Shown piece by piece: positions 32,871 to 45,914 of a stretch of DNA of 64,000 bases. Made by a program: the position numbers and the translations under genes. This DNA is from Topomyia yanbarensis. Taxonomy: Eukaryota; Arthropoda; Insecta; Diptera; Culicidae. The stretch covers positions 413,860,044 to 413,924,043 of the forward strand of contig NC_080671.1 in the NCBI RefSeq assembly GCF_030247195.1, in the 5' to 3' direction. The notes beneath the pieces were generated by a model, which saw only the letters and a program-made list of their open reading frames with translations, searched no databases and was not told where the DNA came from. Numbering within the stretch: position 1 is the stretch's first letter; each line of letters begins with the position of its first letter.

Positions 32871-34040
32871 TAAGTAGAAACAAAGTCGTTCTACACTCGT
32901 TCACAAGAAACTTCTTCGAATGCTGAATATCTATTATAATACATTGAAACCCTGATTTTATCAGCCAAATATGAACATATGTTTGATGGGCTCTAGCAGA
33001 CGAACAAGACTGAATTCGAGTAAATCCTTTCTTGAGCATGTTTTCCTTATCATGAAGATGGAAATATGCAAAAATAAAAAGTTCATCATAATCAGGAATA
33101 GTTATCAGACTACATCAAGGGACGGGAAGAATATTTTAACAGCTTTAGTTTATTATAAAGAAAAAAAAATACCCGCTTTAGTCAATGTCCCCATTTTGTC
33201 AGCCTAAAATACACCATGAGACTGATAAAAATGGGTCTTTATTGTATGTATTATTCACTGTGTTTCACATTAATAGGTACATTTCATTTTTGGGGATTTT
33301 TTATTGTATCGAACTACAACAATTTTTAGGTAATTTTCAAGGGGTTTTTTTTAAAACTTCTTCCAAAATTTGGCGAACCTATTCCAATTCGTATACCAAT
33401 TAATTGGTATACTTAAGGGTTAATATGTTGCAGATAGAGAAAATACTGAAATTTTCAGCTTTTTTTCTTACACAATATTACGAAAGATTATGAAACAATT
33501 TTTCTTAATAAGTTTGTGAAAATTATAAACTATTTGAAATTTTTTTAATAATTTTATTTTTTATTTAACCGTGATTTTTTAATAAATAGTGACCATCGCT
33601 TCACAACGTAGTCTATTTTTCATGGCTTGCGGTGAGCACGATCTCTCGAATTGCTGAACTGAAAATTATGGAATAGAAATTAATTTTTGGTATTCTTTAC
33701 TTTACTCGCCGCGCAGATAGCTCTGAATTAGACCCGCTGGTGCCCTAAGACGATTTCGCTAGATTTTCAGAGCACTGTGCACACAGTGCATTAACGCAAG
33801 TGACGGAAGGTTATCGAAAAGATTCGTGAAAATGAAAATTCCAGTAATGATGATGATTTTACCAAACTGTTCGTTTTCGTGAGGTTTTTATTTGGTCTTT
33901 GGCATTAGGGTTAGCGATAATAAGTCAAGTCACCTTTAGTCAAGTCACCTTTAGAAAAAGTCGATGTCGAAGTAAAATTTGAAACTATGCACGCATGCAC
34001 TTCAGAGATAGTGTGATATCAGGAGCTGCGATTTCATTTT
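32871..34040. other. Unassigned AT-rich sequence
   Basis: No supported gene. A 15-bp direct duplication (GTCAAGTCACCTTTA) lies at about 33927-33957. Confidence 0.4.
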
Positions 34041-34686
34041 ACGCTTTTTTGTGAAAAGGGCGATATTACAAATGTAAACATAAGGCTTTTTTCATACATG
34101 CGAATGAGGGCTTTGAAACGCAACCAATTAACCTAAAATTTTGATTCTACGATATTGCTTTCTTAAACTACAGCAAAAAATACAACGGGCGAAACTGTAT
34201 TTTTGTAATTTAAAGTTTCGCCCTCCACGCTCCATGCAAACAAACAGGGCGATACTTTTTTTGCTAGCAGTTTATAAGCGAAACTGTCATTTTCGTATTT
34301 TTTTAGGATTATCAAGCTGATACCAGCTGTAAATAGTAACAATGATCGCTATTGAAAAAAACCCGGACGAAATCGGTGGTGTAGAACGGTAGTTATTGTA
34401 AAAAAACGTAAGAACGATACTTCAATGCTGATAGGTGGGACCGAAAAAGTAAACAATCGCCAAAGGGGCGATACCATCATTTTGTAAATTTCAATAGCAA
34501 AAACAAATTTTAATTTAATAATTTCAAATACTTTATGAAGTTTTGGGTTTCGATCACTGAATCATGCAATCTAGGATGTAAAAAACACAATAGTTCTTAA
34601 ATAGGAATTAAAAGTCTGGAAATATTCACTGTTGATTTTCTTTGAATGGTGTCACTGCTAGTTTCGCCCTTTTCAAGAAAAAGCGT
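34041..34686. mobile_element. MITE with 23-bp TIRs and internal GGGCGA motifs
   Basis: 34041-34063 (ACGCTTTTTT then GTGAAAAGGGCGA) and the complement of 34664-34686 match at about 21 of 23 positions. Between them GGGCGA, or its complement, recurs at about 34187, 34222, 34248 and 34466, partly as a small inverted pair GGGCGAAACT/AGTTTCGCCC. No frame codes for a transposase. Target duplication is not clear. Confidence 0.7.
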
Positions 34687-34689
34687 TGA

Positions 34690-35960
34690 TTTCTTAGTTC
34701 TCAGTCGCGTTGGTGATTTGAGTAAAGTATAAACTTCAAATCGATTAAAAAAATGCGATTTTTTTGGCTCAGTACAATATATAACCCCTTTAGGAAAATT
34801 CAGTTTACCCACCACAATTTAGATATTTTATTAACAGAGCATTAACAATAATTCGTAGCAATGTCTATTTTATGGGCCATTTTTTCGCTTCCCATTGATT
34901 TGATTTGAGATTTCTAGCACTGATGTTGTCCTATGCTGATTTGAGCGATTCTCTGAGTCCTGCCACTTTCCCATGTAGTATGTGTTATCAAAAACATCGC
35001 GAAGCATCAAGTTCTAAATGTTCTCAAACGATATAATATCCGAAGAGAGTGATAAGAGTTATAAGAAATGTCTCATCACACTGTTAGGTGGATTAAAAGC
35101 GTTTTTCTGTTTTAAATTAGATTACGGAGATTCAGGCCTCAATATTAGTCTGTTTGGCAGCAAGTAGAATGTTATTTAAATTTTGAGGCAGAGAGACACG
35201 TTCCTATGTACAGATTGTGTCTATAAGTTCTCAATTTTCCTCGTACTGTTAACAGTTAGATTGATTATTTTTCATTAAGACAACGATTGTCCGATTAGTG
35301 TATCGATCAAATAAACAATAAACAGAATAGAAGTCTGAATAAAAAAATATGCTCACATCATTCATAAAACGTGCGCCCTTCTTTTACCTTCGAGTTCCAT
35401 AAACGTCGAGCTTCTTTCATTTTGTTAAAATCTCTGGCTTTTCAAATCCAAGGTGGATTTCCTGTTCCAAAGCCTGCAGGAGCTTTACATTTTGAGCCTT
35501 AATATTTATGTCATTAATCATAATTAATTATAATTTTTGCTTCCTGAACGTAACGATTTCTTTTTCCAAAGATTTAACCTTCTTGTAATATTTAGAAAAA
35601 ACGCGAGCAACACAAAATTTCAATTTTGGAAACAAGCATTTCGCATGACCCAAACAAACCTTTTTGAAATGGCTCTAGTTTTTATTTATTTTACTTCCTT
35701 CTTTTTATTTTATTTTCAAATCACCCAACTTTTAGTCTGTTTTCTACATTTTTTCACATTTTAATGCATCTTCCATTTTTCTATTTCACTTTTTTTTTGT
35801 TACAATATTTTTTATTTTATTCTGCTATTCGCTATTAACTAAAATTTCCTTTCCTTTTTAGGATTTTCTTTTGGTTGTCTCAACACACTATCCTATTATA
35901 TAGTATTTTTCATTTAGCACTTTTTTCATATGCCTATTTGTTCCATTTATTTAAATCGTC
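34690..35960. other. AT-rich, mostly unassigned; F2-like end near 35090
   Basis: CTGTTAGGTGGATTAAAAGCG at about 35080-35105 resembles the right end of family F2. The rest shows T-rich stretches and no coding signal. Confidence 0.4.
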
Positions 35961-35962
35961 CT

Positions 35963-37320
35963 ATTTTGCCTTTCTCATATAGAAAGGTTATGCAATCGCT
36001 CCAAACATCGACTTTTTAACCGAGGCCCTGAGGGCCGATTTACATATACCATTCGACTCAGTTCGTCGAGATCGGAAAATGTCTGTGTGTGTATGTATGT
36101 GTGTATGTGGAAAAAAAAATGTCACCTCTGTTTCTCAGAGATGGCTGAACCGATTTGCACAAAATTAGTCTCAAATGAAAGGTACAAACTTCCCATCGGC
36201 TGCTATTGATTTTTTTGAATTTTTTTGATTGGAATTCCGGTTCCTGAGTTTCGGGTTGCGGTCACACAGCAAATTCCCATATAAACTGGTACCACCATGA
36301 TATCCAAATGATGCAATACATATTAAAATGTATGCAACATTACTTGTATTTGCGGGTCTAGATTAATAATGGCCAATTGAAGTAGTTTTGGCCACCTATG
36401 ACGGTTCTTGATGCCCTCGGGGAACTTGCCAAATTCCTAAGTTAATATCCCGTCTATTTCTCAACGAATTCTTGATCGATTTGAACAAACTTGATTTCAA
36501 ATGAAAGAAATAACACTGCCATTATCTGCTATTGAATTTTATTCCGATCTGATTATAGGTTCCGGAGTTATAGGTTGATTAATGCCGTCACATAGGAATA
36601 TAAACCGTTACGATTGGAATATCTCAGAGGTTCAAAATCTACTGAAATGGACAAAAAATAACTCTGATTTGTAGATCTAGACACTGATGGCCAATTAAAG
36701 ATTCTTTGAAGTTATTGTCCAATATCGACAGTTCCGGAAGTCCCGGGTCTCGGGTATATTCCAGAATTAAAATCATATCGTCTATTCGGTGATGACTGAA
36801 CCGATTTTCACAAACCAAGAATCAAATGGAAGGTATACAATGCGGTTGATTACGCCTCCGATAAACCCTTCCCCCACCATTCTTTAGAAAACTCTAGTCT
36901 TGTTGGCCACATTTCCCACCATAAAATGTTCCGACAGTATCGGAAAAAATGTCCATCGTTCAAAATTACCAAACTCACATTAGTTTCTCGGAAAAGGTCG
37001 GGCCGATTTTTACGAAATTAGTCTCAAATGAAAGGGATATTATCCCCATAGATTTCCATGAAATTTCGTAAGAATCGGATTTATGGTTCTAGAAATATAG
37101 ACTGACGTTCGGTCTCGTATGAAATTCCCAAATAAGCCGGAGCAATTTTTGCCTTTCTCGTATAGTTCGTAGCTGTCGATTCATTGTACGTATGTTTAAA
37201 TCGCACTGAATATCCAATAGACAGTTCCACCATTATATTAAACATAACCACCCATGGAATCGTAATTTGGATAAATGGAAAGGCACAATTGCACCACTAG
37301 GTGGATTAAAACGGGTTTTT
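35963..37320 (+). repeat. Dispersed repeat family F2, longest copy
   Basis: The left edge is the palindrome CCTTTCTCATATAGAAAGG (35969-35987). The right edge is AATTGCACCACTAGGTGG followed by ATTAAAACGGG. A second, decayed palindrome near 37152 introduces the terminal module. This makes the family about 1.35 kb, built of modules. Contains a GTGTGTATG tract. No reading frame, no clear TIR and no target duplication; classification unknown. Confidence 0.78.
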
Positions 37321-37325
37321 ATTTT

Positions 37326-37484
37326 GATTATAGAGGTTTTAACCTTAGGGTCATTCGCCTCTTTGTCGGATTAGAAAAATCTGTTTAGAAAAATCGCTAA
37401 CCCTATGTGCGGGAGTGGGAATTGAACCCAGGTGAGCTGCATATATAGCAATCGAATTACCATCTACGCTATCTCTGCACCCCC
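37326..37484 (-). mobile_element. tRNA-derived SINE, family A, copy 1
   Basis: The minus-strand head GCGTAGATGGTAATTCGATTG (A-box region) is followed by ACCTGGGTTCAATTCCC (B box). The body contains CACATAGGGTTAG, and the 3' tail runs GAGGCGAATGACCCTAAGG then TTAAAACCTC. Same order as copies at 37796, 45018 and 49303. Confidence 0.85.
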
Positions 37485-37795
37485 CCCCCCCCACAATTGT
37501 ACCTGCTAATATTTTATATTTTTCTCAAATTTTTCATTTCAGCATGCATACAAGTTTTCTTATTTTCTTTAATTCGTTTCATTTTTCGTCCCATCATTTC
37601 CCTCTGAATTTTAGTTCTTGTTAGTTTTTCCCTCATTTAGTTTGTTTATTTTCAATTCGATTTATTTATTATCGCAATCATTCCTTTAAATTATCTTAAA
37701 TGTTCCATATTTCTATTTTATCTTTCTTCCATTGAACCCACTTTGGCATTCATTTTTCTGTTAGCCTTTTTCAATATATTTCTGTATTTTATTTC

Positions 37796-37948
37796 GATTA
37801 TGCAGGTTTCAACCTTAGAGAAATTCGTCTCTTTTTCGGGATAGGAAAATTTCTTTGGAAAAATCTCTAACCCTTTGTGCGGGACTGGGAATCGAGCCCA
37901 GTTGAGCTGCGTACAAGGCGATCGATATATCACCTACGCTATGCCCAT
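37796..37948 (-). mobile_element. tRNA-derived SINE, family A, copy 2
   Basis: Same layout as the neighbouring copy at 37326: GGGCATAGCGTAGGTGATAT head, CTGGGCTCGATTCCC B box, GCGAATTTCTCTAAGGTT tail. More decayed. Confidence 0.8.
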
Positions 37949-38154
37949 CCTACTTTTGTTTTTTTTTCATTTCTTGACGTATTCTTTAAAAATATTCGGT
38001 TAAGTAAATTTTTCCAATTTTTTTGTTCAATCTTGTTTTTTCTTTAGTATTGTTAATTTTTTCGTCTATGAACTTATTTTACTAACCACTTCAATATTCT
38101 TTCAATTATTTAGTTTTTTCCCATTTTTTTCCATTTACTTTCTGTGTGTAATCT

Positions 38155-38312
38155 CGGTTTAGAAGTAGGGATATCATAAATGTTTGTGCATTGGGTCGGA
38201 GTCCCAAGGATTGTAAATTCGAATCCTGACTCTGAAGTAATTTTTTTTCGCGAAATTGCTTTCGTTTAACGCACCATTTCGATTTGTGATCTCCGTTGAA
38301 TACCACCAAAAA
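38155..38312 (+). mobile_element. tRNA-derived SINE, family B, copy 3
   Basis: Reads GAAGTAGGGATATCATAAATG, GGTCGGAGTCCCAAGGATTG, AATTCGAATCCTGAC (damaged B box), then GAAATTGCTTTCGTTTAAC. This is the family-B order, with about 80 percent identity by eye to 26426-26590. Confidence 0.78.
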
Positions 38313-38504
38313 ATCTTATTTCCTTTTTTCCATTTCATTCTTTTCATTTTTCCGAACTATACTATATCGAATTTTCTTCACTATTTCATACAATCCAATC
38401 TTCTCTTTGATTCTTTTATTATACTTTTGTTTAATACATTATATCCATTTTTTTCTATATTTCGTCTCTCTTTTATTTCAATTTGTAATACCCATGTATT
38501 TACG

Positions 38505-38830
38505 TTCGCCATGGCCCCAAATATCGAACTATTACCGTTCAAAAGTTATGAGCAAAATTTCGCCGAAAATGGATTTTTTTGGACCAATATCATTGATTAG
38601 GGCAAACGAAAGATTTTTTTTTTTTTCAACTATATATAGGGTCATAATTCGAGGTATAATTAAACAAAAAATATCAATAGATATCTATTTAAATTTCACA
38701 AACTGATTTCAAAATATTTTCTTTTTTTATTTATATTATTAGTAGGACCTTCATAGTAATGGAATAGATTTTTGTTTTAATAATTGTCAGAATCGGTTTG
38801 AAATGACCGGATTCATTGTTAAATTCAGGA
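38505..38830 (+). repeat. Long-TIR family F1, internal fragment (copy 3)
   Basis: ATGGCCCCAAATATCGAACT and GTTATGAGCAAAATTTCGCC match 62697-62760. Then GAGGTATAATTAAACAAAAAA matches 1299-1320. Both termini are absent. Confidence 0.65.
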
Positions 38831-38865
38831 AAAAGGGAATATTGACGAATTTTAAAGGGCCCTAA

Positions 38866-39480
38866 CTCAATTGGCCGAAAGCCATCTGGCTGAATGCCGT
38901 TTGGCCGAATGGGTCATTTAGCAGAATACCGTTAGGCTGAATACCATTTGGCCGATTGGGTAGTTTGGTCGAACGCCGTTTGGCCGAATGCCGCCGTTTG
39001 GCCGAATGCCGTTTGGCCGAATATCGTTTGGCCGAATTTCGTTTGGCCGAATGCCGTTTGGCCGAATGCCGTTTGGCCGAAAGCCGTTTGGCCGAATGCC
39101 GTTTGACCGAATGCCGTTTGACCAAAAACCGTTTGGCCGAATGCCGTTTGACCGAATACCGTTTGACTGAACACCTTTTGACCGAATGCCGTTTGACCGA
39201 ATGTCGTTTGACAGAACGTCATTTGACCGAATGCCCTTTGACCGAATGCCGTATGACCGAATGCCATTTGACCGAATGCCGATTGACCGAATGCTGTTTG
39301 ATCGAATGCCGTTTGATCGAATAACGTTTGGTTGAATACCGTTTGACTGAATGCCGTTTGACTGAATGCCATTTGGCCAAATACAGTTAAACTGAGTGCC
39401 ATTTGGTCGAAAGCAGTTTTGTCATTGGGTTGACTGGTTCTGGTTCTAGAGTTTTTTTGCCGAAAAGTGCCAACAGAAAT
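38866..39480. repeat. 15-bp minisatellite GGCCGAATGCCGTTT, about 35 copies
   Basis: Degenerate period-15 array. Units shift along the array from GGCCGAATGCCGTTT (38980-39110) to GACCGAATGCCGTTT (39110-39290) and then GATCGAATGCCGTTT (39295-39330), with decayed edges. Since 15 is a multiple of 3, one pentapeptide repeats in each frame (FGRMP forward, FGQTA reverse). This creates the 184- and 122-codon frames, which have no start context or other evidence. Confidence 0.93.
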
Positions 39481-39489
39481 ACCCATGCT

Positions 39490-42400
39490 ATTTGGCTGAA
39501 TAAACGAAAAAGGTAAGACCTAATTAGTAACGGCTGTGATTTGTTTTTCTGTTTATTTATTCTTTTATTTACAGTAATTGTTATTATTGGTCCAGATATT
39601 TTGTGAATATTTTCCTTCTTTTTGTTATGAGTTATTCTTTCTAAACTTTTCTTTCATATTTGTTGAGATCTTCAGTTTTCAGAAAGAGAAACAGAGAGAA
39701 GTGTTGATAGGCAACATCCTAGTAAACCATCAATCGTATAACAATGTAGAAAAAGACTCGTAAAGATATCTACAAAGAGTCAAAATCGTTATTCCAGTCG
39801 AATTTAGTCTGCAGAAATTGATTTGTAATCGCATATTACTAAAAACATGATTTGACTACGACCTTTCATTCAAAACCGAATTGATGTTGTAGTTAAATCG
39901 TGTTCGATCGGAGTTGGCTTTAGAGCACTAACAACTTATGTTCATATGGCTACAAATATTTAAATCCTTTAAAAACGTATTATTGCTCACATTTGATCGT
40001 ATTTTACTACGATCAATATCGAATTAACAACTTAATAAAGTCGTTGCTGTCGTTCCTATGTGTGGGAGCAGTCAGTAAGCAGCATAAACATATACATCAC
40101 AATGACTTCAAAAAGTTAGGTACGACTTAATATAACACCACATATAAGACAAACGATTTCGCGAATTTATTTACGACTTATCTCATATCTTTGAAATGAG
40201 ATTACTGCATATATGACGAATGTTTATTAGAATAGAGTATCTCTACTTAAAGACGCCATATGATTACGAAATATTGTCACACTTATAATAATTAAAATAG
40301 CTCCGAGTAGTCAGTCCTGCTCCACAATACAAACGTCGCAAGTTCGAATCCGATCTTAATATCAAGGTATCTGTGGTCGTTTTTTTTTTGCATCGGTTCG
40401 GTTTTTCTTCCCAGAGTCCGCTTTTTTACGTATTTTTGTTATGCTGAAGATGAATGATGTGCCAAATTTTACTGTTTTTTTACATTTGATCTTCTTTACC
40501 GACGAATCAGAGTTAATCGTGTATAGTTTCGCGGAATCGTATACTAGTTATGGATATCGTATATAATCTGAGGTCGTCTCGCGTACCTAATCACAAATAC
40601 ATCCTCTAAAATCTCTTTCATAGTAGAAATTATCGCGCTTAACATGTATATTGTTGTCAGAAATCGTCAATTCCGATAGCTATGTACGTATATCGCATCC
40701 AGTTTGGTACGCATATGCCGATTTTGTGCATTTAGTGTGACTTTTTGGTGGTATATAAACGCGTATTATTCAGTTGCAGCTTGGATATACCATCAAAGAG
40801 GCTGGCTGGGATGTATTCATTTCGGGTTTATAGGCATAATGTTTTAAAGAAAATGACGCGTTTGGCTTATTTAGTACTGGAGTATCCAAACCGTTTAGAT
40901 AAAGAAAAAGTCACGAAATAGTTATGTATAATAAATATATAGTAATTCACGTTGCCGTGGGATAAGGCAGGGTTTTGTAGTTAATCCTAATTAAGTGACC
41001 AAACATTATAATTTTCCGACAAATTTAATAAGTACTTGCGTGAATAGAAGTTTACAGTAAAATAAACCACAATGTTCACTATGATAGTAGAGATATTTTA
41101 CTATAATTTAAAACACCTTCTAATCTTCCGCTTCAATACAAAACCAGTAAATTTTAACATTTCTACAGTAAAACTCAATGTAAGAACGAAATATATTTTT
41201 GGCTAAGAAACAATAACATTTAATGTGAATATACCGTATCATTTTTTCACTAGACAGTAACATTGTTTGTTAGCTGAAGTTTAATTGTTTATCTACTATG
41301 AGAGCTATGAGTCCACCAATAGGAGGCAGGAATAACTATAATGTCTGTTATTCTAGGATTCTATGTAGGACAAATGCTATTTTTAATTTCTATCTGGGCT
41401 TCCTCTCAATCTTCTGTGCTAGAATACTCTTGAAATACATGTTAAATATTGTTTCGAATGATTTTGTAGTATGCGTCAATCTAGAAAATAGTTACGGAGA
41501 AAATTTTTCTTCCAAGTAGTTTCCACGAAAAACGTTCCATATACGAAAGAGACACCCAGTGTCTTTACCAAAGCTTTTTGCTATTTTCTAAAACTTTGCC
41601 GAAGCCACGATTAATGAACAAGATTTTTTTATAAAATTTATTTTACATTAGGTTTGATAGTTGATAGGTCAACGCTAGAGATTTTATTATTCTGAACAAG
41701 GATCAGTATGCAATGGGACTCTACCTTCTCCAGGTAGTGGCAAAGCTTAGAAAGTTCACTTTTCAGTGCGCTATTTTTACTTAACGGCTATCATCGTTAG
41801 AGTCCGTCTACAGTCAGTCAGTCTACCTTCTAATCTCACCCTAAGCAAAAGCTAAAAATCACTGCGCTATTATTAGTTATCAATAAAAAAACAATTCTAT
41901 TTTCTGGCTTGTTTCTCAAACACAGTTGCCCCAGATTTTGAAATGGAAATGCGTAAACTACAATTCTCGAGGTGTACGATTACTGAAAGCCCACGGAAGT
42001 CGATAATTGTTATTTCATTCTTAAAATTTGTGCGTTGCTACCATGTTTGCAGTGCAGTTCTGATAATTTTCAATACGCTCACTGAGACAGAATGTTTAGG
42101 TTTTGCAGCATTTTATTCGAATATGTCGAAGTTCGACTGCATGATCTGGCAACTCCAAATCATCATTCGGTTGGATAGAATCCATTACAAAAAATCATTG
42201 GAGAATTAATCTGTGTAGGTATTTCCAACGGAGTACTTCTGACCAGCATACTGGATAATATTATGTATAATCAGGCAATTTTTCGGTCAATATTTGTCAG
42301 CTGTGCAAAAAGATGACACAATTCAGAAAACTCTGTGCTGAAATTTTTAAGAAAAATTGACATACTACAATAAAACCATTACTGTACCATCTGTAGAAAG

Positions 42401-44810
42401 ATCTTTATTCTGATAATAGTTCAGAGCAAAGCAAGCCCCCCTCCGAGTTGATTCCGCATATAATTCAAGAATATTGTTATTTGCTAAATCTTAAGCTGTT
42501 TTAATTTGTTGCAACTATGATTGAACTTTGCTTATTTAATACCGAGTCGATCTGCCACAGGAAGTGTACATTTTGAAACGCGCTTTTCCATTCGTGTAAT
42601 CTCCTTCCAAAATCAACAACCTCCCACTTTGTATTCAACGTAATTGGGAAAATTCTTAAAAATCTGGCAAAATTGATGTGCCAACGTCTGACGATGACGG
42701 GCTAATTAGATTCACTTGTACGCCCTTCCCCTTGAACGCAGTTCGCCAGCAAAATAAACACAGTTTGGGGCGTCTTTTAGAACGAAAAAAAGAACAGCTC
42801 GTACAAATAATCCGGTCTACAATAGAATCAAGCCAAGTCTTTCTTCTATAGCTGAAGCCAAAACCGGACGTATTTCACTGCTATTAGCATCATCGAGCGG
42901 ACCCTGCCAGTGTCCTGTACGCCATCCGCCAATCATACGATCACAGTACGCTAGAATAGAAGGTCATGTTCGGGAGTGGGAAGTAGTACCGAAAATGATT
43001 TGCTTTGCCTAAAGTACAAAGAAACCAATTTCCGGCACCGTTATTAATTCTGCTGAGACCACGAGCCCATCGCACCGTCACTGCTGGTGTCGTTTTTGGG
43101 GGGCAGAAGCAATTTGAACGCATGGAATTGAGCCACTCCTGGAGGTGATCTGGTCTGGACCTGCCACGAAATAGAATCCGTAAACAGCCAATCTAGGGTT
43201 AACTGAAATTGAAAGACTCGCTTCCGGTGCGAGCTGTGCCGCCTGTTCTTGTTCGGTAAAAACCACAGTGGTACTCTTTCGACAGTTTCTGCTCGATGGA
43301 AAATAGAGCCTCAAAGCAGTGAGCTAGTTTGAGAATCCGCCGGAGGAAGGCGTTTCAAAACCATAACATTTTTCCCACCTTCCGTCGATGCTTCGGATGG
43401 GCTCCAAGTTTCGCGTAACAATGCAATGTCGGGTTTAACCTGGGTACGACATCGTGTTCCGTGGCAATGGCAGACGCAGAAAAACTGCTGCGGGATTTTA
43501 TTTTGAGGAACGCTGCGAGGAACTTATTCCTGGAGTGCATGTCGCGCGGCGGTGTATTGTGGTAAACAGGACTCCGTTTTGGTGTAGGTAGATTGAGCTT
43601 AAAAATTTGGTACGAGGTTGTGCTCAATAGAGAAACAGTGCGACTTTTGATACCAATTTTATACATTATTAAACGAGCATAATGCTTGAATTTGGATCGA
43701 ATATAATATACTTTGAGACAAAAATTCCACATTGCTGTGGCTCTTTTCCACTTACCGAGATGTATCCAATCGTTATCGAGCACAGGAAAAAAAAACTAGC
43801 AAACCCAATCGTTTTATTGATATTTCGTCAACAAAAAATCAAACAAATTTTTCGTCGATCCAAAAATAGCAACCCATAATCTTCTTTGATAAAATTTCCA
43901 ATCGAGACAAGATTGCTCTCTGTACCCGATTGCTTATTTTTCTCTCCCACTTCGCCCACTCACATCGTCCCGAAGTTACTGGCACGCTTGCTAGAACTTG
44001 AGGGTGAAAGCTGTCAAAAAAGAAAGATCAAGCTTTCACTCAAGTCGACCGACAATATATATCACCGTGTCCTTCTTTTGTATTTTCGCGGATCTGATGC
44101 GGACGGATGGTGCTGTGCTGTGCTGTGCTGTACTGGGGGTAAGCGATGAAGATGACACTTTTGGCGTTTTAAGCCGGGTCGAGGCGATGCTGCTGCTGAT
44201 GGTGGGCGTGTTTTCAAGTTGGTTGCTAACACACTTTTTGTCACTGTCCTTCCGCACGAGCAATGATGAACAAGCCGAGAAAGATTTCGCCTGAAAAAAA
44301 TTAATTCCCGATGTCAGCGTATTAACGGTACGATTAGACTGTGGTTTGAGTGTCGTCCTGCATTTATTGTTTTATATTGAAAGATAGAGCTGCTCAAGCT
44401 TAAATCAGTAATGAGACAGCGCGTTTTCTGTTACAATGGTAAACAGAGCAGATTTAATAATATAGTCAGGCCCGTAGAGTGCGATTGGCCAGGTGCCACA
44501 TTATGCAACCATTTCGAATCGACTTTTTCATACAAGCTTGTATACAATAATCCTTTCATTTCAAGATGCGCAATGTCACCCCAGGTTGGCCCTCGCCAGA
44601 TATCCTGATATGCTTAATGGAATAAGGGTGAATTTATAAGTTTTACACACTAAATTTTTGTTCGGAAACCGAACTGGAAAAGAAAGGACATGTTAAGATC
44701 GATGAGGCACAAAACTGAGATTCCACCAAACGCGCGAGGGTATTTTTACAGTAAACGGCAAATTACGGTGAGTCCACTGATGAAATCAATTCGTAAATAG
44801 AACGAAAATT
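39490..44810. other. 5.3 kb without recognised genes
   Basis: Mostly AT-rich, with short frames only. The portion 42880-43600 is richer in GC and has the longest minus-strand frame (43355-43783, 142 codons, no domain, no splice support). A TGCTG pentanucleotide run lies at 44109-44132. Confidence 0.4.
40290..40365 (+). other. tRNA-like Pol III promoter, possible SINE head
   Basis: GAGTAGTCAGTCCTGCTCC (weak A box), then GCAAGTTCGAATCCGATC (good B box), with a T run about 50 bp later. It could be a decayed SINE head; a full cloverleaf is not evident. Confidence 0.35.
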
Positions 44811-45013
44811 ATTATGCAATGCCCGAATTCGTGCTCGTTTTCTGAAACGAAGCATTTTCGTGCATTGTAAATAGTTGGTTTCGTTCATTTCACGCCCCAA
44901 AAACGCCATCGACTTGGTGAACGAAATTTATTGTCGAAGAAAAAACTATTTTTCATGAAAGAAACGAAATAATTTGTTGTTTGGCTAAATGTTTCTGTAT
45001 ATCATGAATATTT

Positions 45014-45170
45014 TTCGGGGTGGGCACAGCGTAGTTGGTAAATTGATTGCCTTGTACGCAGCGCACCTGGGTTCGAGTCCCGACCTCGCACATAGGGTTA
45101 GAAATTTTTCTAACCCGAAGAGGCGAATGACCTTTAGGTTAAAACCTCTATAATCGAAACTTTTAAAGAA
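45014..45170 (+). mobile_element. tRNA-derived SINE, family A, copy 3 (with target duplication)
   Basis: Head GGGCACAGCGTAGTTGG, B box GGGTTCGAGTCCCG, body CACATAGGGTTAGAAATT, 3' tail GAGGCGAATGACCTTTAGG then TTAAAACCTC. ATGAATATTT lies on both sides (45004-45013 and 45171-45180), a 10-bp target duplication that splits the TTTCGT-rich arm. The best-preserved SINE of the window. Confidence 0.9.
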
Positions 45171-45914
45171 ATGAATATTTCGTCAGTCGCACGATTTCAT
45201 TTTGTTCATCGAACAGGTCCGACGGATCACGTGGGTAGTGTGGGTAGTTGAAACAAAACCTGAAGTTAACCACGTACGTTTCTCGCGCACAAAATGTTTG
45301 CGTCTGAAATGCTTGATGCATAATAATTCCATTTTTTCAATTCAGATGAAAATTTCTTAGCTTTACAATTTAAATTTCTTGAAAATATGGGATAATAATT
45401 TGGAATAGTTTGAAATTTAAAATTTTTATATTAATACTAAGGGGAACACATTTTGTCATACCGACATCTACAAGGAATTCAGATTGATATACAAATTAAT
45501 ATTAATGACATTTCATTCAGATTAAAAGATGCAGTTAAAAATATTTTAAAGACTAGATATACTATTTATAATTGAACAAGAACTATTATTTGATTAACAG
45601 TTAAGATAAGGTCGAACACCTTTAGACTTTTGAATAAGAAAGGAAAAAGACACAAGAGCGATTAATTTCAACATCGAAGTAGCAGTGACCGCATCAGGGA
45701 AAGTGCACAGAGGGGGGAAGGGGCAACACTGATAAAGAAAAAAAGAAACTAAACTTGCAGCTTTTTGGCAAACGGAAAATCACTGCCAGGACATCATGAA
45801 CCGAATTGCCGACTGGCCTCTTTGGATCCGCTGGAAACTGCTTTGAGACCAGACTCTCATGTAGGTGTTAGCATACCAACCAAAAGAGATGAGATAACTA
45901 AATTTGCATAATTA

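Noticed and set aside
33927..33957. 15-bp direct duplication GTCAAGTCACCTTTA
   Set aside because: A simple local tandem duplication. Too small to mean more.
38862..39486. 184-, 122-, 87- and 60-codon FGQTA/FGRMP-type frames
   Set aside because: The 15-bp minisatellite keeps frames open by period alone. Stops appear as soon as the array ends.
43355..43783. 142-codon minus-strand frame in a GC-richer part
   Set aside because: No domain, no plausible splice sites, composition not clearly coding. Left as unassigned.
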